A stretch of DNA of 40,869 bases from Bacteroidota bacterium (GTDB lineage Bacteria; Bacteroidota; Bacteroidia; Cytophagales; Cyclobacteriaceae): NCBI GenBank assembly GCA_022571715.1, contig JACZXH010000033.1, forward strand, positions 1 through 40,869. The letters are read 5' to 3'. Made by a program: the position numbers and the translations under genes. Below, one piece after another: positions 16,435 to 24,517 of the stretch (position 1 is the first letter of the stretch; each line of letters opens with the position of its first letter). The notes beneath the pieces are model-generated. The model had not been told where the DNA came from. It was given only the letters and a program-made list of their open reading frames with translations, and did no database searches.

Positions 16435-17691
16435 ATGAAAGTACAAGTACAACGACTGATAATTATCATTTGCATATTTTGCAGCTTACCTACTCCCGTT
16501 CGTTCTCAGTACTTTGAAAATACAGACAGGATATTCAGCGAATACATAAAAACTGTCCGCCTTTACCCGGTAATGAATTCACCCAGGCAGGAATTTATGC
16601 CTGCCGCCGCACCTCTTAATAGAGAATTCATGCTAATGCTTGAATTTGATGACCTTTTTGCTGAGTATGAACGATATTACATAAAATTTATACATTGTAA
16701 TGCTGATTGGTCACCCTCAGGATTATTCGCCCTCGATTACCTTGAAGTATATAATGAATTTTTAATCGAAAATTACGATTTCTCATTTAATACAAAAGTT
16801 CCTTATCTCCATTATAGTTTTATTCTTCCTCGATTTAAAATTTCAGGTAATTATTTGCTGGTAGTTTACAGGGAATCAGAAGAAAACGTTATACTTTCAA
16901 AAAGGTTTGTCATGTATGATAACCAGGTTATTATTAAAGGTGAATATGATGCGATCGGGATGGTAACTGTCTCGAGGATGACTCAGGAAATACAATTCAG
17001 CCTCGATTACCAGCGTACTGATTTCAATAACCCGCGTAGAAACATCAAAGCTACAATAAAGCAAAATCAGCGATGGAGCAATGCCATATATGGGTTGGAG
17101 CCTACATTTGTAAGGGAAAGCTCCAGGGTAATAGATTTCAAACATTTTGCATTGGAAAACCGGTTTCATGGCGGCAATCAGTTCAGGTTTTTTGATTTGA
17201 GATCACTAGAATATTATGGCAGAAATGTGGATAAAGTGGACATTCATAAAGAAGTGCCCCAGGCTACGCTCGAAATTGACAAACCCAGAAAAGGGAAAGC
17301 CTATAGCGACTACCACGACAATAATGGGAAATACCTGATATCCCATCCAACTGAATCAGACTATGCGTATGTTGAGTTTTTCATTGAAACCGAGAGACTC
17401 TCAGGAAATGTATATGTAACCGGAGATTTATCTAACTGGGAAATCACCAATGATTTCAGAATGGAATATCAGCAAAACCGTAAAGGATATTATAAGTCCA
17501 TCTTACTGAAACAAGGATTTTATGATTACCAGTATTGGGTTGAAAGCACAGAGTTACAAGCTAATTACCTTGAAGGGGATCATTTTGAAACAGAAAATGA
17601 ATATGAAATCCTGGTGTACTATTATTCTTTTGAATTAAATACGGACCTGTTAATCGGCTATTTCATACTTACACGTAACCCCGGATACTAA
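16435..17691 (+). CDS. Type IX secretion system plug protein (DUF5103)
   Basis: The 418-residue product has a signal peptide (about 1-24, ending VRSQ) and the DUF5103 pattern: YFENTDRIFSEYIKTVRLYP, AAPLNREFMLMLEFDDL, YIKFIHCNADW, LEVYNEFLIENYDFSFNT, and later WSNAIYGLEPTFVRE and FRFFDLRSLEYYGRN. In the structurally known T9SS translocon, a Plug protein of this family closes the periplasmic end of the SprA channel. The C-terminal 100 residues (VYVTGDLSNWEITNDFRM, YYKSILLKQGFYDYQYW) form a second small domain. It agrees with the T9SS cargo found at both ends of the window. The stop overlaps the convergent cas6 stop by 4 bases. Confidence 0.88.
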   Translation: MKVQVQRLIIIICIFCSLPTPVRSQYFENTDRIFSEYIKTVRLYPVMNSPRQEFMPAAAPLNREFMLMLEFDDLFAEYERYYIKFIHCNADWSPSGLFALDYLEVYNEFLIENYDFSFNTKVPYLHYSFILPRFKISGNYLLVVYRESEENVILSKRFVMYDNQVIIKGEYDAIGMVTVSRMTQEIQFSLDYQRTDFNNPRRNIKATIKQNQRWSNAIYGLEPTFVRESSRVIDFKHFALENRFHGGNQFRFFDLRSLEYYGRNVDKVDIHKEVPQATLEIDKPRKGKAYSDYHDNNGKYLISHPTESDYAYVEFFIETERLSGNVYVTGDLSNWEITNDFRMEYQQNRKGYYKSILLKQGFYDYQYWVESTELQANYLEGDHFETENEYEILVYYYSFELNTDLLIGYFILTRNPGY

Positions 17692-18491
17692 GCTAAAACT
17701 TTTGGTTTTCTGGTTATTATTCGTTTAATCGGATCAGCGTTGGCAATATCGATCATCCCGAATCCCTTATGAGTGAAAGAACCCAACCCATGCGTAAACA
17801 GAAACTCCTGGACTTTTCTATCGGCATAAAGTGTAAAAGGAAATGTATAGCCCCTCACTTCAAATTTTGCATCATGTTCTACCACAGGATAAATACGAGC
17901 GAATTTTTTATTATGATACATGAGTTTCCCTAAATATTCTCTGTCGGGTACGATCTGAAACCTGTAGAATGAGTTGATTTGTTTGGCTGTATATATCTTT
18001 TGATTTTCAATCCGCTCCATAGAAGTTTCATAAAGCAGGTCTGAAAACAGATCATTTTCAGGGTTTATGAAAGATTTACTTATTGGATCATGATAAGCTG
18101 GTTTCCTGACAATTATGGGTGATATGCATACATACTTCACCTTGTCTCCCAACACAATCGGCTTTTCTCTTTCAATCATAGACGGCGACAGTACCAGATT
18201 TCCAATTTCAAATTCTCCCAGCCCAAATAGATTATCGAGAAAGTAATCCATGAAATCGACATTGTTGCAACTGAAAACCAGGGTAATTTTATTTGAATAA
18301 AAATGCAACCCCTTACGGCTGATCTGTATCTGACCTTTCAGTCCAGAAAAGTTGTAGTCAGTATAATTACTGAACCTGTCGTTGCCCCCTTTCAATATTA
18401 CCCCTGTAACAAGTTCAGCCAGCAAGTATTGATGATGAAAAGGAACATAGCCTCCTTTGTTCAATAAATTAAATACAATTCTGATTCTCAC
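17688..18491 (-). CDS. cas6: Orphan CRISPR-associated endoribonuclease Cas6
   Basis: Cas6 cuts CRISPR precursor RNA within each repeat to release guides. The 267-residue protein has the family length and layout: N-terminal RRM-like half with PFHHQYLLAELVTGVI (His19/His20 possible catalytic residues), a central ISPIIVRKP...DPISKSFINPENDLFSDLL block and, near the C-terminus, the Gly-rich loop HGLGSFTHKGFGMIDIA (about 234-250), the hallmark of the second RRM fold. No other cas gene and no repeat-spacer array occur in the window, so any RNA target must be elsewhere or different. Identification rests on the two blocks and overall pattern; catalytic residues vary widely in this family. Confidence 0.85.
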   Translation of the reverse strand: MRIRIVFNLLNKGGYVPFHHQYLLAELVTGVILKGGNDRFSNYTDYNFSGLKGQIQISRKGLHFYSNKITLVFSCNNVDFMDYFLDNLFGLGEFEIGNLVLSPSMIEREKPIVLGDKVKYVCISPIIVRKPAYHDPISKSFINPENDLFSDLLYETSMERIENQKIYTAKQINSFYRFQIVPDREYLGKLMYHNKKFARIYPVVEHDAKFEVRGYTFPFTLYADRKVQEFLFTHGLGSFTHKGFGMIDIANADPIKRIITRKPKVLA

Positions 18492-18609
18492 GACCTTTTA
18501 TAAAATTTTAGCAGCACTTTAAAAAATATTTACTGTATAGAGCCAACTACATTCGCTACCAAAAAAAAATGGTTTTATAAAGATAAGGAAAATAAAAAGT
18601 TTATTTAAA

Positions 18610-18709
18610 ATTTAGCGTTGGCTTGCGATAAGAGGCATGTCACATTGATGTCATGTTTATGCCGTTTTTTAAACATTAAAGCGAAAATATACAATATCAC
18701 CGTCTTTTA
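18610..18709. repeat. Copy 1 of a 100-base direct repeat covering the ychF 3' end
   Basis: Matches 19021-19120 with 4 mismatches in 100 bases at a constant offset of 411. The copy spans 60 bases of noncoding flank and the last codons of a ychF-like tail. Identity drops sharply beyond 18709, although the reading frame homology continues. Confidence 0.9.
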
Positions 18710-18873
18710 TGACATACACTTTCCCCTCCATTTACACCCCATATGTCCCTCTATGTGCCGTATGGCTATCATAGCGGCTTAAATTGCTCTTTTTTATGAC
18801 ATGGGTCAAAAAAAATGATTTTTGTACATCCTTGCAGGCGACGTTCCAGCAGATTTTGGCGCTTTCCAACTCT
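18669..18873 (-). pseudogene. Degenerate second copy of the ychF 3' end (TGS domain)
   Basis: On the minus strand this stretch encodes VIKKSNLSRYDSHTAH, then [16 protein letters not shown], ending RFNV and a stop. It aligns without gaps for 31 codons with the intact YchF tail ([12 protein letters not shown]...[11 protein letters not shown]). A TCA serine codon is replaced by TAA at 18732-18734, and homology fades with a probable indel above about 18790, although a GCNTTCCAAC-like word persists to 18873. No start or GTPase part exists, so this is a remnant. The remaining DNA between cas6 and ychF (18492-19079) shows no other gene and no CRISPR repeats. Confidence 0.8.
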
Positions 18874-19020
18874 TCTTGCTTGTTTATATACGGACTTTCC
18901 CGGATAAAGATGTAGAAAGTACACGTTGTTGCCTCAATGATAATTTCATCGCAAGAGGACTAGTAATTGAAATTAAACGTATCAAATTGATTATTATCAA
19001 TCCAACCCCAGGAGTATTTC

Positions 19021-19120
19021 ATTTAGCGTTGGCTCGCGACAAGAGGCATGTCATATTGATGTCATGTTTTTGCCGTTTTTTAAACATTAAAGCGAAAATA
19101 TACAATATCACCGTCTTTTA
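19021..19120. repeat. Copy 2 of the 100-base direct repeat, at the true ychF 3' end
   Basis: This copy includes the real ychF stop (19080-19082) and 59 bases beyond it. The noncoding part contains a small dyad, CATGTCATATTGATGTCATG, that is also kept in copy 1 apart from one base. Confidence 0.9.
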
Positions 19121-20177
19121 CGATATACTCTTTTCCTTCAATTGACACCCTGCCTGCCTCTTTACAGGCCGTCACGGTACCATAGTGGTTTAAATCACTC
19201 AATTTTATGACTTCGGCCTTAATAAATCCTTTTTCGAAATCCGTATGTATCACTCCGGCAGCTTTTTGGGCATTCCAACCGTTTTTAATCGTCCAAGCAC
19301 GAACCTCCTTTGGCACTGCCGTAAAAAAAGTAATCAAATCAAGAAGTGCATAGGATGCCCGGATCAACTTGTCCAGTCCGGACTCATTCAGATTGTATTC
19401 CTTAAGAAACATGATTCGTTCTTCAGGGTCTTCCAGCTCTGCAATCTGCGCTTCGAGCGAAGCGGAAATCACGATTATTTCGGCCTTTTCGTTTTTTAAT
19501 TGTTCCCGTAATAATTCCACATAATGATTGCCATGCGGTAGTGCTTTTTCATCCACATTGGCTACGTAGATTACCTGTTTAGCGGTAAGCAGAAAAAGGT
19601 CTTTAATTACTTCTTTATCTTCAGCATCAGCCGGCATGGATCTGACGTTTCCCCCCTGTTCAAGCCATGCTTTATATACATTAAGTTTTTCGATTTTTTT
19701 TCTTGCCAATGCGTCTCCGCTTTTTACAACCTTTTCGATACGTGAGATCTTTTTGTTCACTGACTCCAAATCTTTCAACTGGAGTTCCATATCTATAACC
19801 TCTTTGTCTGCTACCGGATCGATTATTCCTTCCACATGAGCGATGTTTTCATCATCAAAACACCGGATAAGATGAATGATTGCATCTACCTCCCTTATAT
19901 TGGCAAGAAACTTGTTGCCAAGACCTTCCCCTTTTGAAGCGCCTCTGACCAGACCAGCTATATCAAGAAATTCAATGGAAGCAGGGATGACTTTTTCCGG
20001 TTGTATCAGGCCACTCAAAATTTTCAGCCGTTCATCAGGCACATTTATGATACCCACATTAGGTTCAATAGTACAAAAAGGGAAATTTGCTACCTCTGCT
20101 TTATTATTTGAGATCGCATTAAAAAGTGTGGATTTGCCAACGTTTGGCAAGCCCACTATTCCACATCGTAAACCCAT
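19080..20177 (-). CDS. ychF: Redox-regulated ATPase YchF
   Basis: YchF (the bacterial Ola1) is an Obg-family P-loop protein that prefers ATP and binds ribosomes; in E. coli it modulates translation and the oxidative stress response. The 365-residue product has the family length, G1 [11 protein letters not shown] (about 9-19), G2/G3 with [22 protein letters not shown], the altered G4 site NVDE in place of NKxD that shifts specificity to ATP, an A-domain coiled coil at about 125-175, and the C-terminal TGS domain ending [11 protein letters not shown]. It lies 9 bases after the AI-2E permease gene on the same strand. A decayed copy of its tail lies directly downstream. Confidence 0.96.
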   Translation of the reverse strand: MGLRCGIVGLPNVGKSTLFNAISNNKAEVANFPFCTIEPNVGIINVPDERLKILSGLIQPEKVIPASIEFLDIAGLVRGASKGEGLGNKFLANIREVDAIIHLIRCFDDENIAHVEGIIDPVADKEVIDMELQLKDLESVNKKISRIEKVVKSGDALARKKIEKLNVYKAWLEQGGNVRSMPADAEDKEVIKDLFLLTAKQVIYVANVDEKALPHGNHYVELLREQLKNEKAEIIVISASLEAQIAELEDPEERIMFLKEYNLNESGLDKLIRASYALLDLITFFTAVPKEVRAWTIKNGWNAQKAAGVIHTDFEKGFIKAEVIKLSDLNHYGTVTACKEAGRVSIEGKEYIVKDGDIVYFRFNV

Positions 20178-20186
20178 TTATGAAAA

Positions 20187-21278
20187 CTACTTCAGTTTGA
20201 ATATTTTGTATTGTTTGTATCCAGACAACAATTCAATACCAGACACCCTGATTATTGTGTATACTGGTATTGCTGCAATCATACCCGAAATACCTGCCAG
20301 TGTAGCGCCGGCAAATATAACAACAAAAATTTCCAGTGGATGGGCTTTTACGCTTTTTGAAAATATCAGCGGTTGTAAAATAATGTTGTCAATCAACTGA
20401 ACAACAGCAAAAACAATCAGAATCTTAAAAATCAGAAATAAATAATCATTCGGTGTTTCTAAAATTATAGTGGAAGTACTGATCGATACTACAATGCCAA
20501 ATAAGGCACCAAGCAGTGGACCAAGATAGGGTATGAGGTTGGCAACGGCAGCAAAAAGCGCAATGGTAATGGCAAATTTTACTCCCAGTAACGACAACCC
20601 TAAACTAGCCAGGGTAAATATAGATAACATTTGAAACAGCAGGCCCACCATATAATTTGAAAGCAGCATTTCGATTTTTGTGATCGCACTTATTGTTACT
20701 TCAAAATACGAATTGGGGATAAGTGATATGAGCTTCCCTCGTATGAGTCCATCTTCGTAGAGCATAAAAAAAGTTATAAATATGACTGCTATCATCCCGA
20801 TCAGAAAACTACCCGTGTAAGACACAAGGTTGTTGATAATTGAAAAATTCCTGTCCTGTACAAACCCTACGAAAGTTTCTCTTATTTCAATCCAAAGAAA
20901 TCCTTCCGGTTTACTTACCAGATTATTCTCAATTAAAAATTGCTCTACCTGAAACAGTGGTTTTGTTATCTTGCTGATTACGTTGTCGTATTCAATGCCC
21001 GAAAGCACCTCGATCTGGGCGGAAAAAACCGGAATAAAAAGTGTGACAAACAGTAAAATAACGCCTGTTAAAACCCCGAAAGACAATAATACAGCTAAAT
21101 ATCTTGGTGTTCTTAAGTGAAACACCTGTGTTTGACTGATGTAATTTGCCAAAGGCCTTAATATCGCTGAAATAATGGTGGAAATTATAAAATAGATAAA
21201 AATATTAGTGAAAATCCAGGCAAAAAGCCCAAATAAAAGTATAAAGATGATTGGAAACAGAATGCCTTTGATTCTCAT
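20187..21278 (-). CDS. AI-2E family transporter (PF01594-type permease)
   Basis: The 363-residue protein has about eight transmembrane segments, with the first two at roughly 8-42, and family motifs [15 protein letters not shown] (residues near 170-180) and [49 protein letters not shown], given here by parts [15 protein letters not shown] and HPLEIFVVI. This family is a broad set of permeases; few members are shown to export autoinducer-2, and others act as Na+/H+ antiporters, so the substrate is unknown. It is the first gene of a short operon with ychF. Only 12 bases separate its start from the T-run of an upstream terminator, so its own promoter is not obvious. Confidence 0.9.
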   Translation of the reverse strand: MRIKGILFPIIFILLFGLFAWIFTNIFIYFIISTIISAILRPLANYISQTQVFHLRTPRYLAVLLSFGVLTGVILLFVTLFIPVFSAQIEVLSGIEYDNVISKITKPLFQVEQFLIENNLVSKPEGFLWIEIRETFVGFVQDRNFSIINNLVSYTGSFLIGMIAVIFITFFMLYEDGLIRGKLISLIPNSYFEVTISAITKIEMLLSNYMVGLLFQMLSIFTLASLGLSLLGVKFAITIALFAAVANLIPYLGPLLGALFGIVVSISTSTIILETPNDYLFLIFKILIVFAVVQLIDNIILQPLIFSKSVKAHPLEIFVVIFAGATLAGISGMIAAIPVYTIIRVSGIELLSGYKQYKIFKLK

Positions 21279-21290
21279 TAATGTAAAAAT

Positions 21291-21323
21291 AAAAAAAAGC
21301 TCCTTATTTATTCAAGGAGCTTT
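21291..21323 (-). terminator. Rho-independent terminator of the DUF3276 gene
   Basis: The minus-strand RNA forms AAAGCTCCTT-loop-AAGGAGCTTT (perfect 10-base stem at 21296-21305 and 21314-21323, 8-base loop) followed by a T-run to 21291. It lies 21 bases past the DUF3276 stop. Confidence 0.9.
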
Positions 21324-21344
21324 AATAATGAAATTAATTATTTA

Positions 21345-21725
21345 TCAATCCCACTTCAATTCAGAATCAATACCTGACTCTGATGTATCAGTTTCAATAC
21401 TTTCTTTACTTTTATCGGCCTTTTTCTCACCCGTATGCTCCACTTTTTTTTCAAATTGAGAAAAATCAATTTCAGGCATTAATTCTTCCTTTACATGGTT
21501 TACCGTAATATTTAAGGCTGATACAAATTTGTCGAAATCTTCTTTGTAAAGGAATATTTTATGTTTCTCATACACAAATCCATCTTCCTTGTAGAGGCGT
21601 TTGCTTTCGGTTATCGTGAGGTAATAATCGTTTGAACGGGTGGCCTTAACATCAAAAAAATAAGTCCTTTTCCCAGCCCTTACTCTTTCAGAAAAAATCT
21701 CTTGATTTTGATTATCCTTTTCCAC
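21345..21725 (-). CDS. DUF3276 / PUR family DNA-RNA-binding protein
   Basis: PUR-alpha-like proteins bind single-stranded purine-rich DNA or RNA. The conserved block SERVRAGKRTYFFDVKATRSNDYYLTI is present (seen here as ERVRAGKRTYFFDVK and NDYYLTITESKRLY), followed by YEKHKIFLYKEDFDKFVSALN, a match to the Bacteroidota DUF3276 family. After residue about 85 the tail is acidic and Lys/Ser-rich (EKKADKSKESIETDTSESG). A GTG start at 21725 fits the normal N-terminus; an upstream ATG at 21812 would add a 29-residue hydrophobic leader (YYVLILELLIQ) unlike the family and is more likely untranslated AT-rich leader. It ends before a strong terminator. Confidence 0.82.
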   Translation of the reverse strand: MEKDNQNQEIFSERVRAGKRTYFFDVKATRSNDYYLTITESKRLYKEDGFVYEKHKIFLYKEDFDKFVSALNITVNHVKEELMPEIDFSQFEKKVEHTGEKKADKSKESIETDTSESGIDSELKWD

Positions 21726-21914
21726 AATCCAATTGTTTTTATCGTTTAAAATAACATTGACCTGAATCAACAATTCAAGAATAAGAACGTAATATAGTAT
21801 AATGTTTGCCACTATTGCAAATCAATTTTTTATATTTAATACTAATCATTCCCGTAAAACACTCATCTTGAATTTGATAAATCAACTGTAAATAGATGTT
21901 ATTAACTGAACATC

Positions 21915-22820
21915 ATGAAGTTAAATATACTCGAAATACATAATTATAAAAATCTTGAATTTCAAGCCAAGCAGCTTGTAGAAGGCTTTATCACAGGTCT
22001 TCATAAATCGCCGTACCACGGTTTTTCTGTTGAATTTGCTGAACATCGAATATATAATACCGGCGAAAGCACCCGTCATATTGACTGGAAGGTTTATGCA
22101 AGAACTGAAAAACTCTTTACAAAACAATATGAAGAAGAAACAAATCTCAGATGCCAGATTGTTATCGACAATTCCACTTCCATGTATTATCCTGTGGACT
22201 CAAAAGGGAAGATTTCATTCAGTATTCTATCTGCAGCGGCACTAACGTATCTGCTTCAGAGTCAACGTGATGCAGTGGGTATATGTACATTTTCCAACCA
22301 GATCGAAATAAACACACAAATTAAGAGTACAACCAGCCACCGTCACAAGCTTTTTCTACTGCTGCAAAACCTACTGGAAGAAAATAAGCACAACAAAAGA
22401 ACTTCCGTAGCGGAAGTATTACACGAAATAGCAGAAAAAAATCACCAGCGCTCACTGATTATCATTTTCAGCGATATGTTTGATAATAATGCGGAACTCG
22501 AAGGCATTTTCAATGCACTCCAGCACCTGAAACATAACAAACATGAAGTGCTTGTTTTTCATGTTACTGACAAAAGCACCGAATATCATTTTAATTTTGA
22601 CGAGCGTCCTCACGAGTTTATCGACCTCGAAAGTGGACACCGGTTGCGTATACAGCCGTCGCAGATAAAAGAAAGTTTTGAAAAACACATGGCTGAATAT
22701 CATCATGATCTAAAAATCAGGTGCGGACAATTGAAAATAGACTACATCGAATCAGATATAAATGCTGACTTTAACCAGATTCTCTATACATACCTGGTAA
22801 AAAGGGCTAAAATGAGATAA
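21915..22820 (+). CDS. DUF58 domain-containing protein (von Willebrand A-like)
   Basis: The 301-residue cytoplasmic protein carries the DUF58 signature STRHIDWKVYART (about 52-64) and a von Willebrand A fold with a MIDAS-type DNSTSM at 85-90. Members usually sit beside MoxR AAA+ ATPases and vWA membrane proteins in batA-batE clusters that link to aerotolerance or chaperone-like functions; here no MoxR gene is adjacent, so this copy is isolated in the window. It reads away from DUF3276 and toward a bidirectional-looking terminator shared with the ferredoxin gene. Confidence 0.9.
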   Translation: MKLNILEIHNYKNLEFQAKQLVEGFITGLHKSPYHGFSVEFAEHRIYNTGESTRHIDWKVYARTEKLFTKQYEEETNLRCQIVIDNSTSMYYPVDSKGKISFSILSAAALTYLLQSQRDAVGICTFSNQIEINTQIKSTTSHRHKLFLLLQNLLEENKHNKRTSVAEVLHEIAEKNHQRSLIIIFSDMFDNNAELEGIFNALQHLKHNKHEVLVFHVTDKSTEYHFNFDERPHEFIDLESGHRLRIQPSQIKESFEKHMAEYHHDLKIRCGQLKIDYIESDINADFNQILYTYLVKRAKMR

Positions 22821-22993
22821 TACTCTTCACAATACGAGGTCTTCAATTCTAATCGGCAAATGTTGGGTACATCTATATTAAAACGGAAAATTTTCTTTTT
22901 GATCTGTGCGATTTTATTTACGAATCGTCGGAATTGTCTACCCGATCACTTCCGAATATCCTGTTTTACCGGATATAGAACATCCTTCATAAT

Positions 22994-23028
22994 AAAACCA
23001 TCCCTTTTCAAACAAAAAGGATGGTTTT
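22994..23028 (-). terminator. Hairpin between the DUF58 and ferredoxin genes
   Basis: AAAACCATCCCTTTT and AAAAAGGATGGTTTT pair as a 15-base stem with one mismatch and a 5-base loop. Both flanks give U-rich ends, so it could terminate both convergent genes; it lies 22 bases past the ferredoxin stop. Confidence 0.75.
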
Positions 23029-23049
23029 ATTTGATATAATGAATTATAA

Positions 23050-23397
23050 TTAACTGTGCATCCGTTCTTTTTTGGAGAGCAGTTGCTCTTCCGTTTCGAT
23101 GTTTGTCTCATCAATAATGCAACAATCCACTGGACAAACAGCCGCACATTGTGGCTCTTCATGAAATCCGTTGCATTCCGTACATTTATCTGGTACGATA
23201 TAATAAAATTCATCAGATACTGGTTCCTGGCTTTTATCTGCATCTGCAGTACTCCCATCCGGAAGTGTAATTGAACCCGCCAGATTTGTACCACCTGCCC
23301 AGGTCCATTCTACTCCACCTTCATATATTGCATTATTCGGACACTCAGGTTCACAAGCACCACAATTAATACATTCATCTGTAATTATTATAGCCAT
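23050..23397 (-). CDS. 2[4Fe-4S] ferredoxin, Alvin-like
   Basis: A 115-residue low-potential electron carrier. Cluster motif one is [12 protein letters not shown] (Cys9, 12, 15, 19). Motif two is [18 protein letters not shown] with the C-x2-C-x8-C-x3-C spacing (Cys72, 75, 84, 88) of Allochromatium-type ferredoxins; Cys92 and Cys93 follow. Between them is an insertion of about 38 residues (VEWTWAGG...[10 protein letters not shown]) that is longer than in standard ferredoxins. It is divergently transcribed from the LuxC-like reductase, a pairing I recall as recurrent in Bacteroidota. Confidence 0.9.
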   Translation of the reverse strand: MAIIITDECINCGACEPECPNNAIYEGGVEWTWAGGTNLAGSITLPDGSTADADKSQEPVSDEFYYIVPDKCTECNGFHEEPQCAAVCPVDCCIIDETNIETEEQLLSKKERMHS

Positions 23398-23485
23398 AAC
23401 AATATCTGATAATTTGGTTGACTATTGATTATCTTAGAACAAAATTATAATTAAAAACTGATCAATCAAGCCTCTTGAGGTTTTT

Positions 23486-24505
23486 ATGAAAAATTCTCTG
23501 CTGATAAATGTACTCAATGACTGGAGAATACGGATTAATGACATAAATCATATAAATTTTTCAGAATTATGCCGTAAAACAAAGGCAAAAAACGGATGGT
23601 TTACGAAAGAATCTATCAGTTTGGCATTCAACGGTATCAATCGTTTTCTTGATGCCGAAAAGCTCAGAAAATGGATTGACGGTAACTCTGTTCCACACCA
23701 AAACCCAAAAGAAGTTGGCATAGTAATGGCCGGTAATATTCCGATGGTGGGATTTCACGATATGCTCTGTACTGTGGTAACGGGACATACCGCGCAGATA
23801 AAACTCAGTAGCCAGGATGATGTTTTAATACCGTACATCGTTAATCTCCTGTTTGACATTTCTCCTGAATTATCTCATCAGATTCGTTTTGTAAATAAAC
23901 TTAAATCTCCACAGGCAATCATTGCAACCGGAAGCAATAATTCAGCCCGCTATTTCGAATATTATTTTAGTAGTATTCCGCACATTATCAGAAAAAACAG
24001 AATCTCAGTAGGGATAATCAGTGGTAATGAAAGCAAGGAAGAACTGTATAGCCTTGGGAAGGATATTCTTCAATATTTTGGTTTAGGATGTAGGAATATT
24101 TCCAAATTACTGGTGCCGGAAAAGTATGATTTCAGATTTTTTTATGAGAATATTGAACCTTTACAGTCTGTAGTCCTTCACCATAAATATGCTAATAATT
24201 ATGATTACAATAAATCCATACTACTTATAAATGTACTTAAATTTCTTGATAACGGCTTTCTTCTTGTCCAGGAAAGCAACCAATTGGTTTCACCCATATC
24301 GGTTGTATTTTATGAAAATTATAAATCAGATAAAGCTCTCGTTTCATATCTGGATCAAAACAAAAAAGAAATTCAATGCGTTGTTTCAGGGGGTGACCAT
24401 CTTCCTGGTAGGATTCCTTTCGGATCTACCCAAAAACCCGAACTCTGGGATTATTCAGATAATGTAAATATTTTAGAATTTCTTTCGGGCTTGCATCATA
24501 ATTAA
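23486..24505 (+). CDS. Acyl-CoA reductase, LuxC family
   Basis: The 339-residue protein resembles the LuxC family, which reduces acyl-CoA or acyl-ACP to fatty aldehyde with NADPH through a thioester on a catalytic Cys. GIVMAGNIPMVGFHDMLC (about 77-95) and the NSARYFEYYFSSIPHIIRKNR block are family landmarks, and Cys202 lies in FGLGCRNISKLL, the expected nucleophile. It starts 12 bases after a small CCTCTTGAGG dyad followed by a T-run (23471-23485), which could be an attenuator. No luciferase genes are present, so aldehyde production likely feeds other lipid steps. It converges on the adhesin gene with a 12-base gap. Confidence 0.85.
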   Translation: MKNSLLINVLNDWRIRINDINHINFSELCRKTKAKNGWFTKESISLAFNGINRFLDAEKLRKWIDGNSVPHQNPKEVGIVMAGNIPMVGFHDMLCTVVTGHTAQIKLSSQDDVLIPYIVNLLFDISPELSHQIRFVNKLKSPQAIIATGSNNSARYFEYYFSSIPHIIRKNRISVGIISGNESKEELYSLGKDILQYFGLGCRNISKLLVPEKYDFRFFYENIEPLQSVVLHHKYANNYDYNKSILLINVLKFLDNGFLLVQESNQLVSPISVVFYENYKSDKALVSYLDQNKKEIQCVVSGGDHLPGRIPFGSTQKPELWDYSDNVNILEFLSGLHHN

Positions 24506-24517
24506 TACCCGAACTTG

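Noticed and set aside
18492-19079. CRISPR array near cas6
   Set aside because: Only two repeat copies occur, 411 bases apart and 100 bases long, and they cover the ychF tail. No short regular repeats or spacers were found.
18822-19145. Open frame of 107 codons on the plus strand
   Set aside because: It overlaps the decayed ychF copy and the real ychF tail antisense, with no start context or family pattern.
22860-23039. 59-codon frame with a signal-peptide-like start
   Set aside because: It runs through the terminator hairpin, has no recognised relatives and reads like noise after residue 22.
23486-24505. Bioluminescence (lux) operon
   Set aside because: Only a LuxC-like reductase is present. 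No luciferase, LuxD or LuxE genes are nearby.
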